Source: Actinokineospora iranica (GTDB taxonomy: Bacteria > Actinomycetota > Actinomycetes > Mycobacteriales > Pseudonocardiaceae). Taken from it: a stretch of DNA of 64,000 nt. The notes below the pieces were generated by a model that did not search any database, was not told the DNA's origin, and saw only the letters and a list, made by a program, of their open reading frames with translations. This document shows, one piece after another, positions 8,497-21,435 of this stretch. The stretch spans positions 27,432-91,431 of the forward strand of contig NZ_FMZZ01000020.1 in NCBI RefSeq assembly GCF_900101685.1. The letters run 5' to 3'. Both the position numbers and the translations under genes were made by a program. The first letter of the stretch is position 1; every line of letters starts with the position of its first letter.

Positions 8497-9687
8497 ATGC
8501 GGAGTTATCGGCGAATGCTCGGCCTGCCCGGGATGCGGACGCTGATGATCCTGATGCTCTTCGCCCGGCTCCCCGCCTCCGCCGCGGGCATGGTGCTGAC
8601 CCTGCACGTCGCGGTCGGGATGAAACGGGGCTACGGCGCGGCCGGGCTCGTCGGCGGGGTGGCGACCGTCGGCATCGCCCTCGGCGCGCCGGTCATGGGC
8701 CGGGTGGTCGACCGCTACGGGCTGCGGCCGATGCTGGTGCTCACCACCGTGGGCGAAGCCGCGTTCTGGCTCACCGCGCGGCACATGTCCTACCCGGTGC
8801 TGCTCGCCTGCGCGTTCGCTGGCGGGTTTCTCGTGCTGCCCGCGATGTCCATCGGCAGGCAGGCCATCGCCGCGCTGGTGCCGGTGGACCTGCGGCGCAC
8901 GGCGTACTCGTTGGACTCGGTGTCGGTGGAGTTGACGTACATGGTCGGGCCCGCGATGGCGGTGCTGCTGGCCACGCAGGTCTCCACGGGCGTGGCGACC
9001 ATCGGGGTCGGTGGCACGGTGGTCGCGGCCGGGGTGGCCCTGTTCGTGGTGAATCCCCGGGTTCGGGCCGCCCATGAGCAGGCGCACGGCAGCGAGCGCA
9101 TCCCGCGCCGCGAGTGGCTTACCGCGCGCATGGTCGGGGTGTACGCGGTCGGCGCGGGCGCGGTGTTCGTGCTGGCGGGCACCGACGTGACGATGGTCGC
9201 GGCGCTGCGGGCGGCGGATCAGCTCGACTGGACCGGGGCGGTGGTCGCAGTCATCTGCGTGGCGTCCGCGGCCGGTGGCCTCGTGCACGGGGCGGTCCAG
9301 CGCTCGCTGCCGCAGGTGACGCTCATGGCCCTGCTCGGGCTGCTGGTCATCCCGGTCGGGCTGTTCGCCGGGCAGTGGTGGATGCTCGCGCTCGCCCTGG
9401 TCCCGAGCAGCGCTATGTGCGCGCCGACAGTCGCCGCTACCGGCGAAGAGGTAAGCAGGTTGGCGCCGCCCTCTATGCGCGGTGAGGCGACGGGCTTGCA
9501 GAGTTCGGCGTTCACTCTTGGCGCGGCTACCGGATCGCCGTTAGTGGGGTTCGTGGTCGACCACTCGTCGGCGGCGTGGGGGTTCGCGGTGGCCGGGATC
9601 GGCGGCGTGCTCGTCGCCGGGGCCGCTTGGGCGCTCGGCGCGGGCCGAACCGCCCGGACGCCTATTTCAGCAGGTAGCCCATCGTGA
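8497..9687 (+). CDS. MFS transporter
   Basis: 396 residues with about twelve hydrophobic segments. The start MRSYRRMLGLPGMRTLMIL is the usual beginning of this actinobacterial exporter group; an in-frame TTG at 8461 is a possible longer start. The loop between helices 2 and 3 reads GRVVDRYGLRP, a variant of the MFS signature. Substrate unknown. Its last 26 bases overlap the tail of the convergent kinase gene. Confidence 0.85.
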   Translation: MRSYRRMLGLPGMRTLMILMLFARLPASAAGMVLTLHVAVGMKRGYGAAGLVGGVATVGIALGAPVMGRVVDRYGLRPMLVLTTVGEAAFWLTARHMSYPVLLACAFAGGFLVLPAMSIGRQAIAALVPVDLRRTAYSLDSVSVELTYMVGPAMAVLLATQVSTGVATIGVGGTVVAAGVALFVVNPRVRAAHEQAHGSERIPRREWLTARMVGVYAVGAGAVFVLAGTDVTMVAALRAADQLDWTGAVVAVICVASAAGGLVHGAVQRSLPQVTLMALLGLLVIPVGLFAGQWWMLALALVPSSAMCAPTVAATGEEVSRLAPPSMRGEATGLQSSAFTLGAATGSPLVGFVVDHSSAAWGFAVAGIGGVLVAGAAWALGAGRTARTPISAGSPS

Positions 9688-11365
9688 ACTCGGTGGTCTT
9701 GCCCTCGCAGTTCGGGTCGCGCGAGTCGAAGTGGCTGCCGCCCTGGTTGCACCGCTGCAACGCGATGGTGCCCGGGACCTGCTTGGTGAAGATGTAGCCG
9801 AGGAACCCGAGCGTCTTCTGGCCCTCGCAGCCGCCGGTCTGGTCGGTCGAGGTGAACCGGTCCTCGCTGTTGCTGACCTGGCAGGCGAAGAGCTTGCGGG
9901 TGCCCGGCTCGGCGTCCTTCACCAGCGACCCGAGCGCCGACTCGCGGCTGAACCCGGCGGGCGGCGCGCCGGTGCCGCTGTAGTGCCAGCCGGACGGGTG
10001 GTTGTAGCGGATGAGAGCGACCGGAACCCGGGCGGGCTTGGTCGAGGTCGGCGCGGCACTCGACGACTGGCCGGGCTCGGACGGCGCGGCGCTGTCCGGC
10101 GCGCCCGAGGACGGCGCGGCCGCGGCGCCGCCGCTGGGCTGGACCACCGACACGGACACCGAGACCGACACCGACGGAGCCCCGGCCGAGACAGGGCCAG
10201 GGGCCGCGGTCCCCTGCGCGCCCTCGGCGTCCCGCGTCGTCGTGGTGGCGGGCTGCTCGTTGGCGACCTGCTGCGGCGCGGCCGTGCCCTTCTCGTCCTT
10301 CCCGGGGACCAGCAGGAACACCGCGGCGAGGCCCGCGACGACGACCCCGGCCGCGCCCGCGAACATCAGCGTGCGCTTCGACTTCTTCCGCGGCTCGTCC
10401 CAGGCGGGCTCGTCCCACTCGGGCTGCTGGTCCCACTTGTCGGCCTGGGCCACGGCGGGCCGGGTCGGCCGCCGCGGCTCGGCCACGACCGCGGTCGGCC
10501 CGGCCACGACGTGGGTCTCGTCGGTGATCGCGGACAGCACGTCGGTGGTTTCCGGGTCGCCGCCGCCCGACGCCGGGCCGAGCAGGCTCAGGACACCGCC
10601 CGCGGTGAGCCGGGCGTCCGGGTCGTGGTTGAGCAGGCCGAGCACGACCGAGGCGAGCGCCCCCTGCGCGCGCACCGGGCGCGGCTTGTCGAACATGATC
10701 GCGTGCAGGGTGGCCGCGGTGGTGGTGCGGGTGAACGGCGCCTGCCCCTCCACGGCGTGGAACAGCGTCGCCCCCAGCGCCCACAGGTCCGACGCCGGGC
10801 CGGGCGACGCCCCGGAGAACAGCTCCGGGGCCATGTAGCCGGGCGAGCCCATCATGCCGGTCGTGGTCAGCGCCGGGTCGTCCATGGCGCGGGCGATGCC
10901 GAAGTCGGCGAGCTTCACCCGGTCGCCGGGCAGCACCATGATGTTGCTCGGCTTGACGTCGCGGTGCACGATGCCCGCGGCGTGCGCGGTCCGCAGCGCG
11001 CCGATCACCTGCCGGGCGATCTCGCGCACCCGCGCGTCCGGCAGCGGGCCGCGGGCGAGCAGGTCGGCCAGGGTGGGCGCCTCGACCAACTCCATGACGA
11101 TGTAGGCCGAGCCGTGCTCGGCGGTCACGTCGAACACGGTGACCACGGCCGGGTCGTTCAACCGGCCCGCGGTGCGCGCCTCGCGCAGCACGCGTTCGAG
11201 GAAGATCTCGCGCTCGCGGCCGCCGATGCCGGGCGGGATCGGGACCTCCTTGAGCGCGACCTGCCGCCCGATGACCTGGTCCTGCGCCCGCCACACGACG
11301 CCCATGCCGCCGCGGCCGAGTTCGCCGACGACCGCGTATCGGCCCGCGACCAGCTTCTGCTCCAC
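9662..11365 (-). CDS. PknB-type membrane Ser/Thr protein kinase
   Basis: 567 residues. The kinase domain (about 8-265) has the glycine loop GELGRGGMGVVWRA, catalytic HRDVKPSNIM and DFGIARA. A linker leads to one transmembrane helix around residues 330-352 (KRTLMFAGAAGVVVAGLAAVFLL). Outside is a Ser/Thr/Ala/Pro-rich stalk (with SVSVSVSVSV) and a C-terminal globular domain of about 115 residues with cysteines in FACQVSN, GGCEG and DPNCEG, likely disulfide-bonded. There are no PASTA repeats, so the ligand differs from that of PknB proper. The upstream gap of 67 bases separates it from asd. Confidence 0.93.
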   Translation of the reverse strand: MEQKLVAGRYAVVGELGRGGMGVVWRAQDQVIGRQVALKEVPIPPGIGGREREIFLERVLREARTAGRLNDPAVVTVFDVTAEHGSAYIVMELVEAPTLADLLARGPLPDARVREIARQVIGALRTAHAAGIVHRDVKPSNIMVLPGDRVKLADFGIARAMDDPALTTTGMMGSPGYMAPELFSGASPGPASDLWALGATLFHAVEGQAPFTRTTTAATLHAIMFDKPRPVRAQGALASVVLGLLNHDPDARLTAGGVLSLLGPASGGGDPETTDVLSAITDETHVVAGPTAVVAEPRRPTRPAVAQADKWDQQPEWDEPAWDEPRKKSKRTLMFAGAAGVVVAGLAAVFLLVPGKDEKGTAAPQQVANEQPATTTTRDAEGAQGTAAPGPVSAGAPSVSVSVSVSVVQPSGGAAAAPSSGAPDSAAPSEPGQSSSAAPTSTKPARVPVALIRYNHPSGWHYSGTGAPPAGFSRESALGSLVKDAEPGTRKLFACQVSNSEDRFTSTDQTGGCEGQKTLGFLGYIFTKQVPGTIALQRCNQGGSHFDSRDPNCEGKTTEFTMGYLLK

Positions 11366-11432
11366 CAGACCCCCCGAAACCCGAACGGCGCCCCCGTACG
11401 CATCGAATGCTACGAAGGCGCCGTCGAGGGGT

Positions 11433-12511
11433 TTACAGGCGGGCGGCGAGAGCCTCCGCGACCTCGTATGTGTTGAGCGCGGCGCCCTTGCGCAAGTTGT
11501 CGCCGCAGACGAAGAAGTCGAGCGTGTTGGGGAAGTCCAGCGCCTGGCGGACGCGGCCGACGTAGGTCGGGTCGCCGCCGACGACGTCGGCCGGGGTCGG
11601 GAACTCCCCGTTGGCCGGGTCGTCCACGAGCACGACCGACGGCTGCGCGCCGAAGATCTTGCGCGCTTCCTCGACGGTGACCGGGGAGGCGAAGGTGGCG
11701 TGCACGGCGAGCGAGTGCGTGGTGACCACCGGGACGCGCACGCAGGTCGCGGAGACCTTCAGGTCCGGGATGCCGAGGATCTTGCGGGACTCGTTGCGGA
11801 CCTTGAGCTCCTCGCTGGCCCAGCCGTCCTCCTTGAGCGAGCCTGCCCAGGGCACGACGTTGAACGCCAGCGGCGCGGGGAACGGCGAGTCCTCCTGCGC
11901 CAGCCCGGCGGCGGCGAGCGCCGCGCGGACGTCGCCCGCCTTGGTGCCCAGGTTCTGGCCCGCGACGGCGGCGTACTCGGCGTAGAGGCGGTCGATGCCA
12001 TCCTGGCCCGCGCCGGAAGCGGCCTGGTAGGAGGCGACGACCAGTTCGCGCAGCTCGAAGGCGTGGTGCAGCGCGCCGAGGGCGGCCATCATCGACAGGG
12101 TCGTGCAGTTGGGGTTGGCGATGATGCCTCTCGGATAAGACAGTCGGTCGCGCGTCAGATCCCCGTTGACCTCGGGGACGACCAGCGGCACGTCGTCGTC
12201 CATGCGGAACGCGCCCGAGTTGTCGACCGCGACCGCGCCGCGCTCGGCGGCGATCGGCGCCCACTGCGCGGACACCGCGTCGGGCACGTCGAACATGGCC
12301 ACGTCCACGCCGTCGAAGACCTCCGGCGCGAGCGCGAGCACGGTCAGCTCCTCGCCGCGAACGGTGATCTTCTTGCCCGCCGAGCGCGGCGACGCGATCA
12401 GCCGCACCTCGCCCCACGGCCAGTTCTCCCGGCCGTTCAGGATGTCGATCATTACCGTGCCCACGGCGCCGGTAGCGCCGACCAGGGCCAAGGTAGGTGC
12501 TGCGTTTGTCA

Positions 12512-12512
<1 letters not shown>
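11433..12512 (-). CDS. asd: Aspartate-semialdehyde dehydrogenase
   Basis: 359 residues from GTG at 12512. It reduces aspartyl phosphate to aspartate semialdehyde with NADPH, the second step to lysine/diaminopimelate, threonine and methionine. NADP-binding [12 protein letters not shown] is at residues 13-24, the active-site Cys is in [10 protein letters not shown], and the conserved RVPVVTTHS block precedes the C-terminal helix. Its start overlaps the lysC stop by one base (TAGTG), so the two are translationally coupled. Confidence 0.96.
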
Positions 12513-13777
<1,265 letters not shown>

Positions 13778-13966
13778 TGCGTGCAACCTCCTCAGGCCGT
13801 GCGCGATTCGGCGGCCGGGACGGCCGTCGCCGCACATCGGACCGAGCGTACCCGCGCCATCCCGCCGTCCCCGGGGGTTCTGTGGCCGTTGCCACTTCAC
13901 CCCCCGTTGGGGTCGGTCCCACTACTGTTGGACACCGAATCAACCAGCCGCGGGGGAAGGATCCGG

Positions 13967-15202
13967 GTGTCCGCGACGGAAATGACGCGCACCGGAGCCG
14001 AAGAGGCGCCGGAGACACAGGCAGAGGGCCCGGCGACGACGGGCCCGCAGGCGTCGGCGGGCCGGTCGCGCAGATGGACCGCGGCCAGGGCGCTGCGGCT
14101 GCTCACCCCCGCGCTGGTCTTCCTCGGCATCCGCCAGGTCGGGCTGCTCGTGCTGAGCTGGATGGCCGGGGAGAACGACCGGCAGGTGGGCCCCACGCTG
14201 CGCTCGTGGGACGGCGAGTGGTTCCTGGCCATCGCCGAGAAGGGCTACGCGGGCGTCCCGCACAACCTGGTCGACGCGCACGGCACGCGCAGCGACGAGA
14301 CCCCGCTGGCGTTCTTCCCCGGCTACCCGAAGCTGGTGGGCTGGCTGCACGACCTGGGCTTCGCGCTGGTGCCCGCGGCGCTGGCGGTGACCATCGTGTC
14401 CGGCGTGGTGTGCGCCTACGGGCTGACCCGGCTGGGCGCGCTGGTCCGCGGCGGGTCGCGGCGGACCAGCCTGATCCTGGTCGCGCTGTTCGCCGCGTCG
14501 CCGATGGCGATCGTGCTGTCCATGACGTACTCGGAGGCCCTGTTCTGCGCCTTCGCGGTGTGGGCGCTGGTGTTCGTCCTGGAGCGGAACTGGATCGGCG
14601 CCGGGCTGTGCGCGGCGGCGGCGGGCCTGGTCCGGCCCACCGCGGCGGCGCTGATCCTGGCCGTCGGGCTGGCGGCGCTGGTCGCGGTCATCAAGCGGCG
14701 GGACGGCTGGCGGCCGTGGGTGGGCGGCCTGCTCGCCCCGCTCGGCCTGGTCGGGTACCTGGCCTGGGTGGGCACCAGGACCGGCGAGTGGAACGGCTGG
14801 TTCGCCCTGCAGCGGCGCGGCTGGGACTCCGGCTTCGACGGCGGCTCGGCCACCCTGCGGTTCAGCGTCGAGGTGCTGTCCGACGCGCGGTCGGTGCTGG
14901 AGGTGGCCACGGTCGGGCTGATCGTGGTGGCGCTGGCGCTGCTGGTGATCGGCTTCCGGCGGCGGCTGGAGTGGCCGCTGCTGGTGTACTCCCTGGGCGT
15001 GCTGGTGATGGACCTGTGCTCCAACGGCATGATGAACTCCAAGGTCCGGCTCATGGTGCCCGCGTTCACCCTGCTGGTGCCGCTGGCGCTGGCGCTGGCG
15101 AAGCGACGGACCTCGACGATGGTCCTGGCACTGGCCGCGGTCGCGCTGACCGGCTCCTGGTTCGGCGCGTACGGCGTGACGGCGTGGGGCTATGCGATCT
15201 GA
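13967..15202 (+). CDS. Polytopic membrane protein, glycosyltransferase-like
   Basis: 411 residues from GTG at 13967, preceded by GGGGAAGG. A hydrophilic N-terminus of about 40 residues is followed by about nine or ten hydrophobic helices. The first outer loop contains LRSWDGEWFLAIAEKGY and FFPGYPKLVGWLHDLG, the pattern of PIG-V/GT39-type mannosyltransferases that use polyprenyl-phosphate sugar donors, where WDxxWY-like and FFPxxP blocks are conserved. Acceptor unknown. It overlaps the nitroreductase start by 11 bases, suggesting a two-gene operon divergent from lysC. Confidence 0.85.
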   Translation: MSATEMTRTGAEEAPETQAEGPATTGPQASAGRSRRWTAARALRLLTPALVFLGIRQVGLLVLSWMAGENDRQVGPTLRSWDGEWFLAIAEKGYAGVPHNLVDAHGTRSDETPLAFFPGYPKLVGWLHDLGFALVPAALAVTIVSGVVCAYGLTRLGALVRGGSRRTSLILVALFAASPMAIVLSMTYSEALFCAFAVWALVFVLERNWIGAGLCAAAAGLVRPTAAALILAVGLAALVAVIKRRDGWRPWVGGLLAPLGLVGYLAWVGTRTGEWNGWFALQRRGWDSGFDGGSATLRFSVEVLSDARSVLEVATVGLIVVALALLVIGFRRRLEWPLLVYSLGVLVMDLCSNGMMNSKVRLMVPAFTLLVPLALALAKRRTSTMVLALAAVALTGSWFGAYGVTAWGYAI

Positions 15203-15773
15203 TCCGCACGAGTTGATCGCCGCCCGGTGGAGTCCGCGGGCGCTGGACCCGGCCGGGGTGGTGCCCGCCGACGCGCTGCTGCGGATGCTGGAGGCGGCCA
15301 GGTGGGCGCCCTCGTACGGCAACACCCAGCCCGCCCGGTACCTGGTCGGCCCGCGCGGGACGGCCACGTTCGACCGGATTCTGGCGCTGCTCAACCGGGG
15401 CAACCAGGCCTGGGCCGGGAACGCGGGGGCGCTGCTGGTGGCGTGCGCGCAGACCGAGAACGCCAAGGGCGCCGTGCCCTACGCCGAGTACGGGGTGGGG
15501 CTGGCCACGGAGAACCTGGTGCTGCAAGCCGTCGCCGAGGGTTTGGTCGCGCACCAGATGGCCGGGTTCGACGCGCCGGGCGTGGCCAGGGAGTTCGGGC
15601 TGCCCGCGTCGGTCGTGCCGCTTACCGCGATCGCGGTAGGCGTGCTCGGGTCGCCCGACCTGCTACCGGAGGACCGTAGGGCGCGAGAGACCGCGCCCAG
15701 GACACGCCTACCGCTGCGCGAAACCGCGTTTACCGGCGACTGGGGAACACCGTTCAGCCCAGACGGCGAATGA
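15192..15773 (+). CDS. Nitroreductase family protein
   Basis: 193 residues, FMN-dependent fold. The N-terminal RWSPRALDPAGVV and EAARWAPSYGNTQPARYLV blocks bind FMN and appear near the start of most nitroreductases; GLATENLVLQAVAEGLVAHQMAGFD is the central helix. It probably reduces quinones, nitro compounds or flavins with NAD(P)H. The start lies inside the 3' end of the preceding membrane-protein gene. Confidence 0.9.
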   Translation: MRSDPHELIAARWSPRALDPAGVVPADALLRMLEAARWAPSYGNTQPARYLVGPRGTATFDRILALLNRGNQAWAGNAGALLVACAQTENAKGAVPYAEYGVGLATENLVLQAVAEGLVAHQMAGFDAPGVAREFGLPASVVPLTAIAVGVLGSPDLLPEDRRARETAPRTRLPLRETAFTGDWGTPFSPDGE

Positions 15774-16022
15774 GCCGGTTGCCCACCGACGACACGACCA
15801 GCCAGAACACCGCGGCGAGCCCGAGGTTCACCACGACGTCCGGTCACTATCCGCGCCGCGGCTCCTCGATTGCCGGTGCCATGCCCTCTGCTTGTGGTCA
15901 TATCGGGAAAGTGCCCCTGACCTCGGAGTCCTCAACTACTCCGAGCAGCCCAACGCGATCCGCCGTCCAGCATGTGGACAGCCCGGTTACGTGACCGCGC
16001 GGAGTCTGGTTACTCTGGGCTG
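15774..16022. promoter_or_regulatory. Upstream region of leuA leader
   Basis: 249 bases without a gene. A -10-like TACTCT at 16011-16016 lies six bases before the leader GTG, so the leader mRNA may begin at or next to its start codon (leaderless). A matching -35 box is weak. No T-box is visible. Confidence 0.45.
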
Positions 16023-16046
16023 GTGGCGCGTGCACTCCTGCTTCTC

Positions 16047-16064
<18 letters not shown>
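16023..16064 (+). CDS. leuA leader peptide
   Basis: Thirteen codons, GTG to TGA, giving MARALLLLRRDGA. Four consecutive leucine codons (CTC CTG CTT CTC, 16035-16046) just upstream of leuA are what a ribosome-mediated attenuator needs: slow translation when leucyl-tRNA is scarce. The run is immediately followed by an 11-bp hairpin arm. Far below the size of usual gene calls; identified by codon content and position. Confidence 0.75.
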
Positions 16065-17936
<1,872 letters not shown>

Positions 17937-17955
17937 CCCCACCCCAGCAACACCC

Positions 17956-18001
17956 GGAAGGCCACCTTCGAGACCCCCAACAGTCTCGAAGGTGGCCTTC
18001 C
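17956..18001 (+). terminator. leuA terminator
   Basis: Perfect 19-bp stem (17956-17974 with 17983-18001; core AAGGCCACCTTCGAGAC) around an 8-base loop, 19 bases after the leuA stop. One of the strongest hairpins in the window. Confidence 0.9.
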
Positions 18002-18102
18002 TTCAAGCCCTGCCCTGCCCTGCCCTGCCCTCAAGCACACCCAACAAAAGGCACCCTGCCGTCAACCGCGCCCCCTGCCAGGCAGAACCAACCCTGCCAG
18101 GT

Positions 18103-18250
18103 GCTCGATGGGGTGGAGTGGTTTCTTTGGGGGTGAAGGAAGATCCCTAAACTCGCCGTGGTCGTGGGGCCGAAGGCTCCCCACCCGTCTTTCCCACGAC
18201 GGGATCTTCCTTCGTAGGGGCCCCAAAGAAACCACTCCACCCCATCGAGC
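18103..18250. repeat. 148-bp long-hairpin repeat, copy C
   Basis: Almost identical to copy A (781-928) over all 148 bases, including the 30-bp perfect terminal inverted repeats. It is preceded by CTGCCAGG blocks (near 18075 and 18094) and lies between the convergent leuA and ABC-transporter genes. Confidence 0.92.
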
Positions 18251-18258
18251 AAACCCGC

Positions 18259-19281
18259 TCAGACCGACCCACCGACGTTCTCCGGAAAGTGGCAAGCCGC
18301 CCGATGCCCCGGAGCGAGTTCCGCCAGCGCCGGTTCCTCGACCTTGCACACTTCCTGCGCCTTCCAGCACCGCGTGTGGAACCGACATCCCACGGGCGGA
18401 TTGATCGGACTGGGCACGTCTCCCTGCAACCGGATACGTTCCCGCCGGGTCCGCCGAGAGGTGTCCGGGACAGGCACAGCGGACAGCAAAGCGACCGTAT
18501 ACGGGTGCATGGGCCGCTCATACAGCGACGTCCGGTCAGCGATCTCCATGATCTTGCCCAGGTACATCACCGCGACCCGGTCCGACACATGCCGAACGAC
18601 AGACAGATCGTGCGCGATCATCACGTAAGTCAGGTTGAACTCGTCCTGCAGGTCCTCCAGCAGGTTGACCACCTGAGCCTGAATGGACACATCCAAAGCG
18701 GACACCGGCTCGTCCGCCACGATGAGCTTGGGCTTGAGCGCAAGCGTCCGCGCGATACCGATCCGCTGACGCTGCCCGCCGGAGAACTCGTGCGGATAAC
18801 GGTTGTAGTGCTCAGGGTTGAGTCCCACCAGCTCCAGCAAATCCTGCACCGCCCGTTTGACACCGTTCTCGGGCCGCACCTTCTGCAACCGGAAGGGAGC
18901 GCCGACGATCGTGCCGACCGTGTGCCGGGGATTCAGCGACGAGTAAGGGTCCTGGAAGATCATCTGGACGTCGCACCGCAAGGGCCGCATAGCGCTCATC
19001 GACAGGTGGCTGATATCGCGGCCGTCAAGGACTATCTTGCCTGAGGTCGGTTCCAGCAGGCGGGTGAGCAGCCGCCCGGTCGTCGTCTTCCCACAGCCGG
19101 ATTCGCCGACGAGGGAAAGGGTTTCACCCCGGTTGACCGAGAAGGTCAGGCCGTCGACCGCCTGGACCGCGCCAACCTGGCGTTGCAGAATGCCTCGGCG
19201 GATCGGGAAGTGCTTGCGCAGGCCCGTGACGGACAGCAGTTCCCCGGCCGGTTTCGGTGTGCTCACGGCGTCCTCGCTCAC
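18259..19281 (-). CDS. Oligopeptide ABC transporter, ATP-binding protein (OppF/DppF type)
   Basis: 340 residues from GTG at 19281. Walker [13 protein letters not shown], signature LSGGQ-like [16 protein letters not shown] and Walker [14 protein letters not shown] are in order, and the C-terminal oligopeptide-transporter extension has the cysteine cluster [14 protein letters not shown] that in this family can hold a 4Fe-4S cluster. It energises uptake together with its upstream partner, whose stop overlaps its start by four bases (GTGA). Last gene of the operon. Confidence 0.95.
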   Translation of the reverse strand: MSEDAVSTPKPAGELLSVTGLRKHFPIRRGILQRQVGAVQAVDGLTFSVNRGETLSLVGESGCGKTTTGRLLTRLLEPTSGKIVLDGRDISHLSMSAMRPLRCDVQMIFQDPYSSLNPRHTVGTIVGAPFRLQKVRPENGVKRAVQDLLELVGLNPEHYNRYPHEFSGGQRQRIGIARTLALKPKLIVADEPVSALDVSIQAQVVNLLEDLQDEFNLTYVMIAHDLSVVRHVSDRVAVMYLGKIMEIADRTSLYERPMHPYTVALLSAVPVPDTSRRTRRERIRLQGDVPSPINPPVGCRFHTRCWKAQEVCKVEEPALAELAPGHRAACHFPENVGGSV

Positions 19282-20336
19282 AGCTTCGGCCTGATCTCTT
19301 CGTCCCAGATGTGGTGGCGGTCCTCGGTGGGGAGGTGGCAGGCGATGTGGTGGCCGCCGCCGATGTCGCGGAACTCGGGGCGCTCGGTGAAGCTGAGGTC
19401 GCCGTTGCGGCCCGCGTACGCGCAGCGCGGGTTGAACGGGCAGCCGTCCGGCACGTTGATCAGGCTGGGCGGGGTGCCCTTGATCGGCTGCAGGCGTTCG
19501 CTGCGTTCGCGGTCGAGGCGGGGCATGGAGCCGAGCAGGCCCCAGGTGTAGGGGTGCTGCGGGGAGTTGAAGATATCGGTGGCGGTGCTGTGTTCCACCG
19601 CGCGGCCCGCGTACATGACCATGATGTCGTCGGCGAGTTCGGCGACCACGCCGAGATCGTGGGTGATGAGGACGACGGCCGAGTCGAACTCCTGCTGCAG
19701 ATCCCGGATCAGGTCGAGAATCTGCGCCTGGACGGTCACGTCGAGCGCGGTGGTCGGCTCGTCGGCGATGAGCAGTTCCGGGTCGCAGGACAGCGCCATC
19801 GCGATCATCGCCCGCTGCCGCATACCGCCGGAGAACTGGTGCGGGTAATCGTCCACTCGCGACTTCGGGTTCGGGATTCCCACGCGCGCCAACAGGTCGA
19901 TCGCGTGCTTGCGGGCGACCTGTTTGGCCACCTTGTTGTGGACCCGGTACGCCTCGACGATCTGGGCGCCGACCGTGTAGTACGGGTGCATCGCCGAGAG
20001 TGGGTCCTGGAAGATCATCGCCATGCGCTTTCCGCGCAGCAGGCGGACTTTCTCCCGGTCCATGCCGACCAGGTTCCGGCCGTCGAGCAGGATCTCGCCG
20101 CTGATCCGGGCCGCGCCCTCCTTGTGCAGCCCCATGATCGACAGGCTGGTCACGCTCTTGCCGGAGCCGGACTCGCCCACGATGCCCAGGGTTTTGCCGC
20201 GCTCGACGCTGAACGACAGGTCGTCCACGGACTTGACCACGCCGTCGTCGGTCGGGAAGTGCACCCGCAGGTTCCGCACTTGCAGGAACGGCAGGCCCGC
20301 GCCGCTGTCGAGGCTGTCTTCTGGAATGTGGCTCAC
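19278..20336 (-). CDS. Oligopeptide ABC transporter, ATP-binding protein (OppD/DppD type)
   Basis: 352 residues from GTG at 20336; the frame is open much further upstream but that part overlaps the permease. Walker [17 protein letters not shown], signature [15 protein letters not shown], Walker [13 protein letters not shown]; the C-terminal [18 protein letters not shown] is the family extension. Forms a heterodimeric ATPase with the next gene. Start overlaps the permease stop by four bases. Confidence 0.95.
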   Translation of the reverse strand: MSHIPEDSLDSGAGLPFLQVRNLRVHFPTDDGVVKSVDDLSFSVERGKTLGIVGESGSGKSVTSLSIMGLHKEGAARISGEILLDGRNLVGMDREKVRLLRGKRMAMIFQDPLSAMHPYYTVGAQIVEAYRVHNKVAKQVARKHAIDLLARVGIPNPKSRVDDYPHQFSGGMRQRAMIAMALSCDPELLIADEPTTALDVTVQAQILDLIRDLQQEFDSAVVLITHDLGVVAELADDIMVMYAGRAVEHSTATDIFNSPQHPYTWGLLGSMPRLDRERSERLQPIKGTPPSLINVPDGCPFNPRCAYAGRNGDLSFTERPEFRDIGGGHHIACHLPTEDRHHIWDEEIRPKL

Positions 20337-21355
20337 TTGCGCACCCTCGGGTCGACGACGGCGTAGAGGAGGTCCACGATCAGGTTCGCGACCACGACGA
20401 AGAACGCGGCCAGGATCGTCACCCCCATGACCTTCGGCAGGTCGTAGTTGAGGATTCCCTCGATGGCGTACTTGCCCAAGCCCTGCAAGGAGAACGCGCT
20501 CTCGGTGAGGATCGCGCCGCCGAGCAGCAGGCCGACGTCCAGGCCGAAGATCGTCAGGATCGGGGTCAGCGCGCCGCGCAGCCCATGGCGGACGACAACA
20601 GTGCGTTCGGGCAGTCCTTTCGCCCGCGCGGTGCGGATGAAGTCCTCGTTCATCGTCTCCAGCATCCCGGCTCTGGTCAGCCGGGCATACTGGGCGGAGA
20701 ACAGCAGCGCGAGCGTGATCCACGGCAGCAGCAGGTTGTAGGCCCACTCGCCGGGGTTCTCCAGGAACGGGGTGTACGCGCCGCCGACCGCGGTCCACCC
20801 GAGGTTGTAGGAGAAGACCGAGAGGGAAAGCAGGCCGGTGAAGAAGATCGGCAGCGACACGCCTGCCAGGGACACGCCCATCGCCACGCGGTCGAAGATG
20901 GTTCCCTTGCGCAGCGCGGAAAGCGTGCCGACGGCAAGTCCGGCGAGCAGCCACAGCACCGCGGCGCCGACCGCGAGGGACAGCGTCACCGGTATCCGGT
21001 CGAGCAGGTCCGGCCAGACGGGTTGGTTGGTGCGGAAGGAATACCCGAGGCATGGGGCCGGGCAGTGCTCGACGGCCGGGCCGTAGTCGTAGTCCGCGCC
21101 GACGAAGATTCCCTTGACCCAGTTCCAGTACTGGACGACGACCGGGTCGTAGAAGCCCAACTTCTCCGCGGTGGCCCGGATCGTGTCCGGCGTGCTCGTG
21201 CGGCCGACATAGCGCGTGGCCAGGGTCTCCGGCGTCGCGCCGAGCAGCTTCGGCGTCACGAAGAAAATCGAGAACGTCACCGCGCTCACGACGAACAGCA
21301 GCACGATCGCCGCGAACAGCCGCCGGATGATGTATGCGATCACAGTGGCCGGCAT
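20333..21355 (-). CDS. Oligopeptide ABC transporter permease (DppB type)
   Basis: 340 residues. The N-terminal helix [23 protein letters not shown] is typical of DppB/OppB, followed by an extracytoplasmic loop with [10 protein letters not shown] and the permease core with the ATPase-contact loop ([22 protein letters not shown]). Six predicted helices. Pairs with the DppC-type permease two genes upstream. Confidence 0.94.
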   Translation of the reverse strand: MPATVIAYIIRRLFAAIVLLFVVSAVTFSIFFVTPKLLGATPETLATRYVGRTSTPDTIRATAEKLGFYDPVVVQYWNWVKGIFVGADYDYGPAVEHCPAPCLGYSFRTNQPVWPDLLDRIPVTLSLAVGAAVLWLLAGLAVGTLSALRKGTIFDRVAMGVSLAGVSLPIFFTGLLSLSVFSYNLGWTAVGGAYTPFLENPGEWAYNLLLPWITLALLFSAQYARLTRAGMLETMNEDFIRTARAKGLPERTVVVRHGLRGALTPILTIFGLDVGLLLGGAILTESAFSLQGLGKYAIEGILNYDLPKVMGVTILAAFFVVVANLIVDLLYAVVDPRVRK

Positions 21356-21435
21356 CGGCGGCGGGCCAGGGAGGTCGCCCCTGGCCCGCCGCCGCTCGCC
21401 TTCACCTGCCTAACTTCGAGTCACGACAGAGGGAA